Positions 54,723 through 63,269 of a stretch of DNA of 64,000 nucleotides are shown here, one piece after another. Position numbers and translations under genes: made by a program. Below the pieces are notes generated by a model, which saw nothing but the letters and a program-made list of their open reading frames with translations, was not told where the DNA came from and did not search any database. Source of the stretch: Macrosoma leucophasiata (Eukaryota; Arthropoda; Insecta; Lepidoptera; Hedylidae); the NCBI GenBank assembly GCA_036365455.1, contig JAWQUS010000022.1, positions 1 to 64,000 on the forward strand. Direction: 5' to 3'. The stretch's first letter is position 1; every line of letters begins with the position of its first letter.

Positions 54723-55029
54723 AATACTTACCTCTCAACCCAGGCCTCTAGCAACCCAGGAGCCTAGCGTGGCAGGCCGCTTAGGTTTTATAACATTTTA
54801 GAACTAATTTTAATTGCGACGTGTTATAACTGTATGGTGGCTATCTTATCGTGACGATAACCTCCCTCTAGTGCCGGGTTACAGCGTATTTATAGCTCAT
54901 TAAAATGCTATCGAAATAACAAGGTACCTACTTGAAAGTGTGGTACGATGGTAATGTATGAGCCAGCAATAGAGAGATAAAAACATAGACGTCAGACTAG
55001 TATTGCGAACAATTTAGATAAATTCTTGA

Positions 55030-55250
55030 TTTTTGTGTTGATGTTTACATTTCTTTAAAGTGATGAACACACATGGATGTTTAATGATGACTGCAGCCTA
55101 TAGACACATTAGAGACAGACACGAAAACCAGAGGTCAGATTGCAGATGCGTTGCCAACCCTGACACCTGTTGTTACGTCTCTGTGATAGTTATTACGGGG
55201 CCACTTACCACCAATCTTTTTGATTGTTTGGCATTCCGTATTACTTCTCT
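55030..55250 (-). repeat. Family A repeat, antisense, partial
   Basis: TTTAATGATGACTGCAGCCT, GGTCAGATTGCAGATGCGTT and GTTATTACGGGGCCACTTAC are in order. The distal third is replaced by other sequence. Confidence 0.7.
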
Positions 55251-55364
55251 CTACAACAACCTTTCCAACGCCCTGGAGCTTCGTCACAGGACCTTCTACC
55301 GCTAGTGACTGATTTCTATTATTAATTTATTTATACCGTAGTATTCTTAAAATTCCTTTCATCT

Positions 55365-55562
55365 CGGACGTCACGACCCCCACAAGCCCACAGCCCACTG
55401 GTGGAGGTGAATTCTGCCGCTAGTGCGGTCAGTCGACCGAACAATAGTAGTCCAACCTTTGCAATAGTTGGCAGTCAATACGAGTACAATAGTACAGGCT
55501 GGCAGCTGGCAACTGGCAGTAGCGTCCCGTGATAAAACTGCCGCCCTTGCGACTGCCCATCA
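55365..55562 (+). repeat. Family B repeat, diverged
   Basis: GGACGTCACGACCCC, GTGCGGTCAGTCGACCGAAC and GCGTCCCGTGATAAAACTGC are present, with a CAGGCTGGCAGCTGGCAACT expansion inside. Confidence 0.7.
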
Positions 55563-55564
55563 GA

Positions 55565-55765
55565 TGCAACTAATTCTAATGCTTGCGTTTAGCTTTCGAT
55601 TATGACATCATCTTGTCAGTTTCGTACCGCCTAAGTTTTTCCTGGATGTGTTTTCGTCCGCAGGTATAATATACTTCGGAGCAAAATGTTTTAATAGGCG
55701 GTACGAAACTGACAAGATAACGACCTAAACGAAAGCCTTAGAGTAAGGCGGTCGGCCTCCTGGTG
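55565..55765. mobile_element. MITE 'ACCGCCTAACTCTAATGC', copy 3 (inverted)
   Basis: CTAATTCTAATGCTTGCGTT and the inverted CGAAAGCCTTAGAGTAAGGC bound it. GTGTTTTCGTCCGCAGGTAT shows the centre in the opposite orientation to copy 1. CTCCTGGTGTTGCCGATGTT just after it is a Jockey-like LINE 3' word, suggesting insertion into such an element, as at 37 kb. Confidence 0.8.
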
Positions 55766-55903
55766 TTGCCGATGTTCACGGGTGACGGCGACCACGCACC
55801 AGCAGGTGGCCCATCTGGTTGCGATAATTATATCATAAGAATCGCCATAAACTTTCGGGGAATACATTCTCAATTTCAAAACAAATCTTTCTCTTTCTTC
55901 CAG

Positions 55904-56373
55904 AGTCGGTCAAGCTTACGCGAAGCCTCACCGAAAAGAGAAAGAACTACGTCCGACGGGTGTCTTCCAGGGTGCTAATGTTGGATCCGAAAAACGTGAA
56001 ATCTACCCGCTTCCGACACCAAACTTCCATCTGCTCCTACAAATCCGAAATTCTGGACAACCCATACTCCACCTTCCGATCTTGGAAGAGTTTCAGGACT
56101 TCCCAAAACAATCTGACCAAAGACAAAATGGAGCGGCTCGACATGACAGACTCTAAAGTGAATTTGACGGATTCAAGCGGCAATATATTGTCTATGCACG
56201 ACGATCTGAGCGACCAGAGCTTGGACAACTTGAGCATAGACGAGAAGACCGGCTGTGTCGACATAGAGTTGCCTTTCGAGCCGCGAGAAATGGGATTGTT
56301 CAATGTATGCCTGTTGGTCGGACTGAACTATATGACGGGGGAGGCGTACGTGAAGAGCGTGTTTCCAAGTCAG
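55904..56373 (+). CDS. DENND2: DENND2-like exon 4 (residues 652-808, start of uDENN)
   Basis: Acceptor CTTTCTTCCAG and donor GTGAGA bound 470 nt. The exon encodes SVKLTRSLTEKRKNYVRRVS (basic), then KSTRFRHQTSICSYKSEI, a Ser/Asp-rich region (KMERLDMTDSKVNLTDS, DDLSDQSLDNLS), and ELPFEPREMGLFNVCLLVGL followed by NYMTGEAYVKSVFPSQ. The last part aligns by eye with the opening of the DENND2 uDENN domain (LFEYFVVVSL...), where a beta-strand core begins. Phase is 1 in and 0 out. Intron 4 is only 162 bp, in keeping with a conserved domain region. Confidence 0.92.
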
Positions 56374-56535
56374 GTGAGAACTCTTCGTGTTATATGTGCG
56401 CCTGGTACACGATTATCCATCTGAGATTTCTCTTTTTTGAAAACCTTGTTTTTTCTAAGTCATCTATACTAATATTATAAAGCTAAAGAGAGAGTTTGTA
56501 AAAAAATAATGTTTCCTTCTTTGTGTTCTTTCCAG

Positions 56536-56711
56536 GTGCAAGTTCCGGCGCACATAGAGAACCTGATCTTCCCCGAGACGCTGGGGGGGCCGGGAGGGGG
56601 CCGCGAGGCGGAGGGGGACGGCGAGACTCCCCCTCTCGCTCCCGCCCTGGCCTCTTCCACGCTCTGCTACTCGCTCGTGTTGACCGACGAGAGAGGAGAG
56701 AGATCTTATGG
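56536..56711 (+). CDS. DENND2: DENND2-like exon 5 (uDENN, middle)
   Basis: 176 nt, phase 0 in and 2 out, acceptor TTCTTTCCAG and donor GTGAGT. It encodes VQVPAHIENLIFPETLGG, a Gly/Glu/Pro-rich insertion (GGGREAEGDGETPPLAPA) and STLCYSLVLTDERGERSYG. The last part is the uDENN strand equivalent to human SFMLTGEDGSRRFG (from memory). The Gly-rich insertion sits where vertebrate members have a charged loop, so its length is probably free to vary. The very high GC of this exon contrasts with intron 5. Confidence 0.93.
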
Positions 56712-57149
56712 GTGAGTATTAATTAGCTGTCCATCCCTGAAGCAACTAATGGACCCTATAAGATCCAAGAACAATAAGAAATCTGTTGTCATATTTTTCG
56801 TACTGCCTGATGGGAGCCTTAAGTAAAACTTTTTTAGCAGCCTTGTGATTTGAAAGTCGATGAAATGAAAAAGCGACAGTAAAGAGAGACAGCTACATAA
56901 ATTCATAAGATTTAACATGGGAGAAAATGAGATAGGAAGCATGCGGATCCGATCCTCGGCTTAGGGCGTTGTGTCCCACATTATAATATAGTCGTAAGTC
57001 ATATTAGATTAGAACAACAATTTTCAATTCCGGTCAGGTAAAAATATTTGAAATGCCAGAAATGATTTTATAATAACTAGATAATATTTCAAAACTGTCA
57101 CCGTTTTCATTTTTGACGTCCAATAAATCGACGAACGCCGGCTGCCCGC

Positions 57150-57305
57150 ACTATAATGTGTCACGTTCCGCCTGAGCCGAGCGTGCAAGCGAGAGCGCGG
57201 AACAAGCGATAGAGAGGGATGATCGGCCTAAGCGTCCGGCTTTGTGACGCATGTTGTCTTTATGTTATCACGTAACATTATCCTCCGTAAACTGACTTTA
57301 CAGAC
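57150..57305. mobile_element. MITE 'CTGTAAAGTCGGTTTACGGA', copy 2 (inverted)
   Basis: GCCTGAGCCGAGCGTGCAAG, CGGAACAAGCGATAGAGA and CCTCCGTAAACTGACTTTAC are the reverse complement of 23638-23815 with substitutions. Confidence 0.75.
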
Positions 57306-57482
57306 CACTAATTTTATTTCTGTACAGAACAATGTTTGGAACTTGCCATCATTCTTTTCTTTGGATATTTCAACTATTGTAAAAAATATTTAGGATTGCC
57401 GATTGCTTTTTTCACCGAACTCGATTTCAGCTAAAAAACATTTATGAATAAGATATTTAATATCCGTATTTTATTTATCATG

Positions 57483-57690
57483 ACTAGCTGTACCCGCGAC
57501 TTCGTCCACGTGAGAAAAAATATGATTGTTCAGTATCACCCGGACGAAGTCGTGGGCGCAGCTAGTATAAAAGTAGCCTAAGTTACTCCTTATTACATCA
57601 GCTATCTGCCAGTGAAAGTCCCGTCAAAATCGGTCCAGCCTTTCCCAAGATTAGCCCCGCCAAAAAAACAGACAGACAGACAAAAATTGT
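57483..57690 (+). repeat. ACTAGCTGTACCCGCGACTT repeat with internal foldback
   Basis: ACTAGCTGTACCCGCGACTT and CGTCCACGTGA are followed within 50 bp by their inverted form (GGACGAAGTCGTGGGCGCAG, CTAGT). The body CAAAATCGGTCCAGCCTTTC and a (GACA)n stretch come next. Confidence 0.7.
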
Positions 57691-57869
57691 AAAAAATGTT
57701 GTTTTGGTATATGTACCGTGTATACATACATATGCATTTAGTAAAAAGCGGTTATTTTAATATTACAAATAGACACTCCAATTTTATTTATTTGTATAGA
57801 CGAACAATTATCATGAAAGACATGGCCCTATCCGTGTGAGCAATGTAGCATGCTCCTGGCTGCCCTCAG

Positions 57870-57966
57870 GTACTGCCGCCGCGTGCTGCCGGAGGGCGCG
57901 GCGGCCTGCCTGCCGCTGTGCTACTGCCTCATCGGCAAGTACCGCGCGCCCGGCCTCTACTACAAG
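57870..57966 (+). CDS. DENND2: DENND2-like exon 6, intact copy (uDENN GYCRR strand)
   Basis: 97 nt, phase 2 in and 0 out, acceptor TGCCCTCAG and donor GTACCG (a weak donor). It encodes YCRRVLPEGAAACLP, then LCYCLIGKYRAPGLYYK. The first residues with the preceding Gly form GYCRRVLP, the best-conserved uDENN signature in DENND2 (GYCRRLLP in human, from memory). It is the only one of 16 exon-like copies that keeps this signature and the correct frame, so I take it as the functional exon. The next 1980 bp are tandem copies of the exon with its splice sites. Confidence 0.93.
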
Positions 57967-59946
57967 GTACCGCCTCACTGTGACATGTAGCATGCTCCTG
58001 GCTGCCCTCTGCCCTCAGGTACTGAGGGCGCGGCGGCCTGCCTGCCGCTGTGCTACTGCCTCATCGGCAAGTACCGCGCGCCCGGCCTCTACTACAAGGT
58101 ACCGCCTCACTGTGACATGTAGCATGCTCCTGGCTGCCCTCTGCCCTCAGGTACTGAGGGCGCGGCGGCCTGCCTGCCGCTGTGCTACTGCCTCATCGGC
58201 AAGTACCGCGCGCCCGGCCTCTACTACAAGGTACCGCCTCACTGTGACATGTAGCATGCTCCTGGCTGCCCTCTGCCCTCAGGTACTGAGGGCGCGGCGG
58301 CCTGCCTGCCGCTGTGCTACTGCCTCATCGGCAAGTACCGCGCGCCCGGCCTCTACTACAAGGTACCGCCTCACTGTGACATGTAGCATGCTCCTGGCTG
58401 CCCTCTGCCCTCAGGTACTGAGGGCGCGGCGGCCTGCCTGCCGCTGTGCTACTGCCTCATCGGCAAGTACCGCGCGCCCGGCCTCTACTACAAGGTACCG
58501 CCTCACTGTGACATGTAGCATGCTCCTGGCTGCCCTCTGCCCTCAGGTACTGAGGGCGCGGCGGCCTGCCTGCCGCTGTGCTACTGCCTCATCGGCAAGT
58601 ACCGCGCGCCCGGCCTCTACTACAAGGTACCGCCTCACTGTGACATGTAGCATGCTCCTGGCTGCCCTCTGCCCTCAGGTACTGAGGGCGCGGCGGCCTG
58701 CCTGCCGCTGTGCTACTGCCTCATCGGCAAGTACCGCGCGCCCGGCCTCTACTACAAGGTACCGCCTCACTGTGACATGTAGCATGCTCCTGGCTGCCCT
58801 CTGCCCTCAGGTACTGAGGGCGCGGCGGCCTGCCTGCCGCTGTGCTACTGCCTCATCGGCAAGTACCGCGCGCCCGGCCTCTACTACAAGGTACCGCATC
58901 ACTGTGACATGTAGCATGCTCCTGGCTGCCCTCTGCCCTCAGGTACTGAGGGCGCGGCGGCCTGCCTGCCGCTGTGCTACTGCCTCATCGGCAAGTACCG
59001 CGCGCCCGGCCTCTACTACAAGGTACCGCCTCACTGTGACATGTAGCATGCTCCTGGCTGCCCTCTGCCCTCAGGTACTGAGGGCGCGGCGGCCTGCCTG
59101 CCGCTGTGCTACTGCCTCATCGGCAAGTACCGCGCGCCCGGCCTCTACTACAAGGTACCGCCTCACTGTGACATGTAGCATGCTCCTGGCTGCCCTCTGC
59201 CCTCAGGTACTGAGGGCGCGGCGGCCTGCCTGCCGCTGTGCTACTGCCTCATCGGCAAGTACCGCGCGCCCGGCCTCTACTACAAGGTACCGCCTCACTG
59301 TGACATGTAGCATGCTCCTGGCTGCCCTCTGCCCTCAGGTACTGAGGGCGCGGCGGCCTGCCTGCCGCTGTGCTACTGCCTCATCGGCAAGTACCGCGCG
59401 CCCGGCCTCTACTACAAGGTACCGCCTCACTGTGACATGTAGCATGCTCCTGGCTGCCCTCTGCCCTCAGGTACTGAGGGCGCGGCGGCCTGCCTGCCGC
59501 TGTGCTACTGCCTCATCGGCAAGTACCGCGCGCCCGGCCTCTACTACAAGGTACCGCCTCACTGTGACATGTAGCATGCTCCTGGCTGCCCTCTGCCCTC
59601 AGGTACTGAGGGCGCGGCGGCCTGCCTGCCGCTGTGCTACTGCCTCATCGGCAAGTACCGCGCGCCCGGCCTCTACTACAAGGTACCACCTCACTGTGAC
59701 ATGTAGCATGCTCCTGGCTGCCCTCTGCCCTCAGGTACTGAGGGCGCGGCGGCCTGCCTGCCGCTGTGCTACTGCCTCATCGGCAAGTACCGCGCGCCCG
59801 GCCTCTACTACAAGGTACCGCCTCACTGTGACATGTAGCATGCTCCTGGCTGCCCTCTGCCCTCAGGTACTGAGGGCGCGGCGGCCTGCCTGCCGCTGTG
59901 CTACTGCCTCATCGGCAAGTACCGCGCGCCCGGCCTCTACTACAAG
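57967..59946 (+). repeat. 15 x 132-bp minisatellite made from exon 6 and its splice sites
   Basis: Exon-like copies start at 58019, 58151 and every 132 bp to 59867. Each unit is a 52-nt intron-like segment (GTACCG to CCCTCAG) plus 80 nt of exon 6. All copies lack the same 17 nt of exon 6 (the stretch coding CRRVLP and one further base), so TAC TGC becomes TAC TGA. All have a 7-bp CTGCCCT duplication before the acceptor that the intact exon lacks. Only three unit-level differences were seen: A at 58898, A at 59688, and the last unit's flank. Because 132 is divisible by 3, an unrelated frame stays open across the array; it is not the gene's frame. Confidence 0.95.
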
Positions 59947-60222
59947 GTACCGCATCACTGTTGCTATTTTTTCCCTCTCTATGGCAATGTATATTTGTAT
60001 GTACTTCATGCCGATGATTAGTAAAAAGTCTTTCTCCCTTTTTTGAAGTAACAACTTTTTTGAATAAACTTTTTGCGGAACGCATAGAAAATGTGGAAAT
60101 AAATCAATTACAATCCTTGAAATATTTCAAGGATATAGCCGCGGTGACAATACCTATAATGTTGAATGTTGTAGAACTTAGGTACATTGTTATAAATAAA
60201 CATTTTTTTTTTCTCCTATCAG
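59947..60222. other. Remainder of intron 6
   Basis: AT-rich, unique-looking sequence with a small foldback around 60115-60135 (CCTTGAAATATTTCAAGG). It ends in the acceptor TTTCTCCTATCAG. Confidence 0.7.
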
Positions 60223-60581
60223 ATACTACAAGAAATCGAGTCGCACCACGGCGACTCCGACATAGAGATGAACCAGATCCTGCAGCAGCTGTTCGAGACG
60301 GACTTCCCCGCGCCGGGCGAACAGATCACGATCACCTACACTAACGTATGTCCACCTGACCGACACCGGACAGCCGGACACCCGGACGTCGCAGAGAAGG
60401 CTAAGACGTTGCCGGACACGAGGAGGAACTGCAAGTTGGACGTGTCGGTGAGACGGGGCTGGAGCGACAGTTCGCGCGGACAGTTGCCCGACCCGGGCGA
60501 GGAGCCCGAGCTGCCCGAGTACTACGACGTGGAGAACAATAACAGTCCGATTAGAGTTATGTTGGATTTTGAACTACCGAG
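60223..60581 (+). CDS. DENND2: DENND2-like exon 7 (end of uDENN, lineage-specific linker)
   Basis: 359 nt, phase 0 in and 2 out, donor GTGAGT. It starts ILQEIESHHGDSDIEMNQIL and reaches LFETDFPAPGEQITITYTN, matching the DENND2 pattern KILDEVE...FPAPGK. About 75-80 hydrophilic residues follow (from VCPPDRHRTAGHPDVAEKAK to EEPELPEYYDVENNNSP). They have no counterpart in the vertebrate proteins as I remember them. RVMLDFELP then leads into exon 8. An internal GTATGT at 60346 could be a donor after TYTN, but that would leave phase 0 and put exon 8 out of frame. Confidence 0.9.
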
Positions 60582-60586
60582 GTGAG

Positions 60587-60879
60587 TTTTTTTTTTATGT
60601 AATGAAAGTGGCAAACGAGCATGCAGTTCACATTGATGTTAAGTGATGACTGCAGCCTATAGTCACTTACACAAGGACCAAGGTCAAAGTGCAGATGCGT
60701 TACCACTCCTGAGGCCTAAGGTGTCACGCCTCTGTGCCGGAAATTACAGGACCGTACATTACCACCTGACCGGAACACGATAGTGCTGAACACTACCATT
60801 TAGCGGCAAGTATATTAGATAATGTGGTGGTGCCTACGCCCGCGAGCTCCGTCACTGGAGCTCTACCACCAATAAAAAG
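60587..60879 (-). repeat. Family A repeat, antisense, full length, touching the exon-7 donor
   Basis: The poly-T begins at 60587, the +6 position of the donor GTGAGT (60582-60587). The element then runs complete to GAGCTCTACCACCAATAAAA. It is close to the copies at 26.1 and 38.8 kb and so looks young. Confidence 0.9.
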
Positions 60880-60991
60880 TTTTTGTTTTGTGTTTAGTGA
60901 CGAAGTTTTTTTAATGAAATAAAACTATTTCTAGTATTGGAAGACTTTTTTGGAATGACGCTATTGGAAGAATTATTTTATACCTTAGCGT

Positions 60992-61018
60992 CACGTACCA
61001 TTCGTGGAATGGTACGTG
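60992..61018. repeat. 12-bp perfect hairpin
   Basis: CACGTACCATTC pairs with GAATGGTACGTG across GTG. Confidence 0.95.
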
Positions 61019-61084
61019 AGGTGTGTTCTCTAGTTGCAATGCGACTGAAACGGCTTGTTTTTTAAAAAATATTTTAGTATAGTA

Positions 61085-61332
61085 TACGCGACAAACATGT
61101 CCACTGCTGGACCAAAGCCTCTCCATAAAGGGAATATGCCATGATGCCTTGGCGGTAGTTCTGTCGACGCTGCCATCCATCCTGCGTTATTGCACTTACT
61201 ACCGTCCTATTGGAATTGTTTGGCCCCCTTTGTTCGATTGAATGTCTGATTTAATGGTAGAATTTTCTTCCAGTGGAAGAAGATTCTTCCGCTAATGGGC
61301 GGTAGGGTCGTTAAGTTCCGACGCCAGGAATT
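61085..61332 (-). repeat. Family B repeat, antisense orientation
   Basis: ACATGTCCACTGCTGGACCA, TTATTGCACTTACTACCGTC and GGTAGGGTCGTTAAGTTCCG run in family order. It is slightly shortened in the middle. Confidence 0.8.
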
Positions 61333-61511
61333 ACAATGAGTAGCCGCCACGGCCCAACAATATTTCAACAGTTCATGCCTACACTGATGTTGACTTCATC
61401 CCCCGAGTACTTTTTCTCCTGATAATGTAAAATCATTAGTTATTACGAGACAAACTTTGATTTCAATCGTATGCGTTTCAACCCTGACAAAACGGCTGAC
61501 AGCATAATAAT

Positions 61512-62787
61512 AGGTTGGGGAAAAAGTCTTTTCGCATTATAGTATGTATGAACTTGTAATAAAATCTCTTTGGCTGTAGTATTTGTATCTGGCTGGTTTT
61601 GGTATCATTGAAAGTTAAAATTTTAAAGAACATAATTCCAAATTCAAATTAGGCAAATGTGTGATTTTCATTTGTTTTTCGTACTGTCAAGATGAGTGAA
61701 TCTAATGAAGAAATTCGATACATTTTAAAATTTACAAAAAAGGTAAAAATGCAACGCAAGCCGCGAAAAAAATTTGCGATGTTTATGGACCTAGTGCAGT
61801 GTCTGTGAGAGTAGCACAAATTTGGTTTAAGCGTTTTCAATCCGGAAATTTTGATGTCAAAGATGCACCTCGCTCTGGTCGCCCATATTACGGATAAAAT
61901 GGATGCCATTTTTGAAAAAGTGGAGCAAGATCGACATATCAGTAGTTACGACGTAGCTGAATAACTGAGAATTGATCACAAAACAGTTTTGGCGCATTTG
62001 AAAAAAGCTGGGTACAAAAAAAGCTCGATATTTGGGTACCTCACGAGCTCACTGAAAGAAACCTAATGAACCGTGTACTCATTTGTGATTCTTTATTACG
62101 ACGTAATGAAACCGAATCATTTTTGAAGAAGCTGATAACTGGTGATGAAAAGTGGATCACGTACGACAAGAACGTGCGAAAAAGGTCGTGGTCAAAGGCC
62201 GGTCAGGCTTCACAGACTGTGGCGAAACCCGGGTTAACTCGCAATAAGGTGATGTTGTGTGTGTGGTGGGATTGGAAGGGCATTATTCATTATGAGCTAT
62301 TACCACCAGGCAGGACTATCGATTCTGAACTCTACTGCGAACAACTGATGAGATTAAAGCAAGAAGTTGAGAGAAAGCGGCCGGAATTGATCAACAGAAG
62401 GGGTGTGGTGTTTCATCATGATAACGCTAGACCTCACACATCTATAGCCACTCAGCAAAAATTAAGAGAGTTTGGCTGGGAGGTGTTAATGCATCCGCCG
62501 TATAGTTTGACCTTGCACCTTCAGATTTCCACCTGTTTCGGTCTCTTCAGAATTCTTTATGCAATGTTAGGTTAACATCACGAGAGGACTGCCAAATCCA
62601 CTTGTCGCGGTATTTTGATGAGAAGTCCCAAAATTTTTATAGCAATGGGATCATGTCCTTACCTACAAGATGGCAAAAGGTTATCGAACAAAATGGAACA
62701 TACATACTTTAGTTAAATTTAAATAAACAAAATTAAAAAATGTTTTGAATTATCTTAAAAAATGCGTAGAAACTTTTTCCCCAACCT
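61512..62787 (+). pseudogene. mariner transposon, full length but mutated
   Basis: Both inverted ends are present: GGTTGGGGAAAAAGTC at about 61513 and its counterpart GACTTTTTCCCCAACC-like end at about 62770-62786. The transposase can be followed from MSESNEEIRYILKF through AQIWFKRFQSGNFD, ITGDEKWITYDK (first Asp) and VVFHHDNARPHTS (second Asp). The third Asp region is lost by a 1-nt deletion after HPPYS at about 62504. Other lesions against the 46-kb copy are a 1-nt insertion near 61885, a TAA for GAA near 61963 and a shortened A-run near 62020. The element is dead in cis and sits inside intron 7. Confidence 0.92.
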
Positions 62788-63061
62788 TATATATCGGTCG
62801 AAAGCGTTCGCTATGCCTGCGTGCGTAGCGTAGGTATGAATTGCTGAGAGAGGCGCTGCAGGTCACACGCACACACGCACACCGCTCGCCGCGCCGTCGC
62901 CACGCGCGGTGCGCACGGTGCGTGTGTGTGAAATGCTGAGCGTTTTCATTGACGACTTCATTGTTAGGGATGTCAAATAGAGTAACAAACAATTTTTTTT
63001 TAAAGTTGCACTTTGTGTATAAAAATTATTTGTAAAACAAAATTTTTTTTTCTGTTTCCAG
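62788..63061. other. End of intron 7 with a GC-rich CA/GT foldback
   Basis: At about 62862-62930 CACACGCACACACGCACACC faces CGGTGCGTGTGTGTG across a GC-rich centre. A T-rich tract and TGTTTCCAG end the intron. Confidence 0.6.
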
Positions 63062-63211
63062 AGTGCACACAATAAAGCGCGGCCTGGACCCGCGCCTGGA
63101 CGAGCACAACCTGTCGGTACTGCTGGACTCCCTGGGGACGGGGCTCGTCATCAAGGTGTTCTCCTCGCTGCTGCTGGAGAGGAAGGTCATCATCCTCGGG
63201 GACCAGCTCAG
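63062..63211 (+). CDS. DENND2: DENND2-like exon 8 (start of central DENN domain)
   Basis: 150 nt, phase 2 in, acceptor TCTGTTTCCAG and donor GTCGGT. It encodes VHTIKRGLDPRLDEHNLSVL, then LDSLGTGLVIKVFSSLLLER and KVIILGDQL. This matches the cDENN opening of human DENND2 (RPxDSRLEHVDF...LIRIFASLLLERRVIF, from memory), including the LLLER signature. The protein is open at the donor, and the rest of cDENN and dDENN must lie to the right of 64 kb. Confidence 0.93.
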
Positions 63212-63269
63212 GTCGGTGCTACAGTTTATGACATAACATTTCACAAAACGATCGTTGTCGTTCACTTGT

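Larger units (their letters stand above)
56712..57869. other. Intron 5 with MITE and retroelement tail
   Basis: The intron holds the inverted partner of the 23.7-kb MITE at 57150-57305 and an ACTAGCTGT-type repeat at 57483-57690. The remainder is AT-rich. GTAGCATGCTCCTGGCTGCC just before exon 6 is the sequence that was later amplified in the downstream array. Confidence 0.7.
9014..63211 (+). other. DENND2: Gene model: DENND2-family DENN-domain protein (3' end outside window)
   Basis: Eight coding exons join in frame. The intron phases (0,0,1,0,2,0,2) agree at every junction, and every junction has GT...AG ends. The product so far is 1068 codons. DENND2 proteins are DENN-domain GEFs that activate Rab GTPases (Rab9 is the reported DENND2 target), acting at endosomal and Golgi membranes. 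Identification rests on the order FNVCLLVGLNYMTGEAY, YSLVLTDERGERSYGYCRR, ETDFPAPG and FSSLLLERKVIILGDQL. This corresponds to the uDENN and early cDENN landmarks of vertebrate DENND2 (GYCRRLLP, FPAPG, FASLLLERRVIF, from memory). Introns are 23.6, 19.6, 1.7, 0.16, 1.2, 2.3 and 2.5 kb. The paralogue cannot be assigned, and the distal cDENN and dDENN lie beyond 64 kb. Confidence 0.92.

Noticed and set aside
56475..56726. Alternative frames over exon 5 (Gly/Pro/Arg-rich)
   Set aside because: They are shadows of the GC-rich exon. The chosen frame gives the uDENN motif and matches the splice phases.
57967..59946. CRISPR-like repeat-spacer array
   Set aside because: The units are contiguous, nearly identical and have no variable spacers. 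They are copies of the neighbouring eukaryotic exon.
57836..60046. A 736-codon open frame with 44-residue repeats across the array
   Set aside because: It is in a different frame from the DENND2 exon. It is open only because 132 is divisible by 3 and that frame has no stop in the unit. Its residues are an off-frame reading of exon 6, so it is not a repeat protein.
60346..60351. Use of GTATGT as the true exon-7 donor
   Set aside because: It would end the exon in phase 0, while exon 8 must be entered in phase 2. The full exon to 60581 keeps the LLLER frame.
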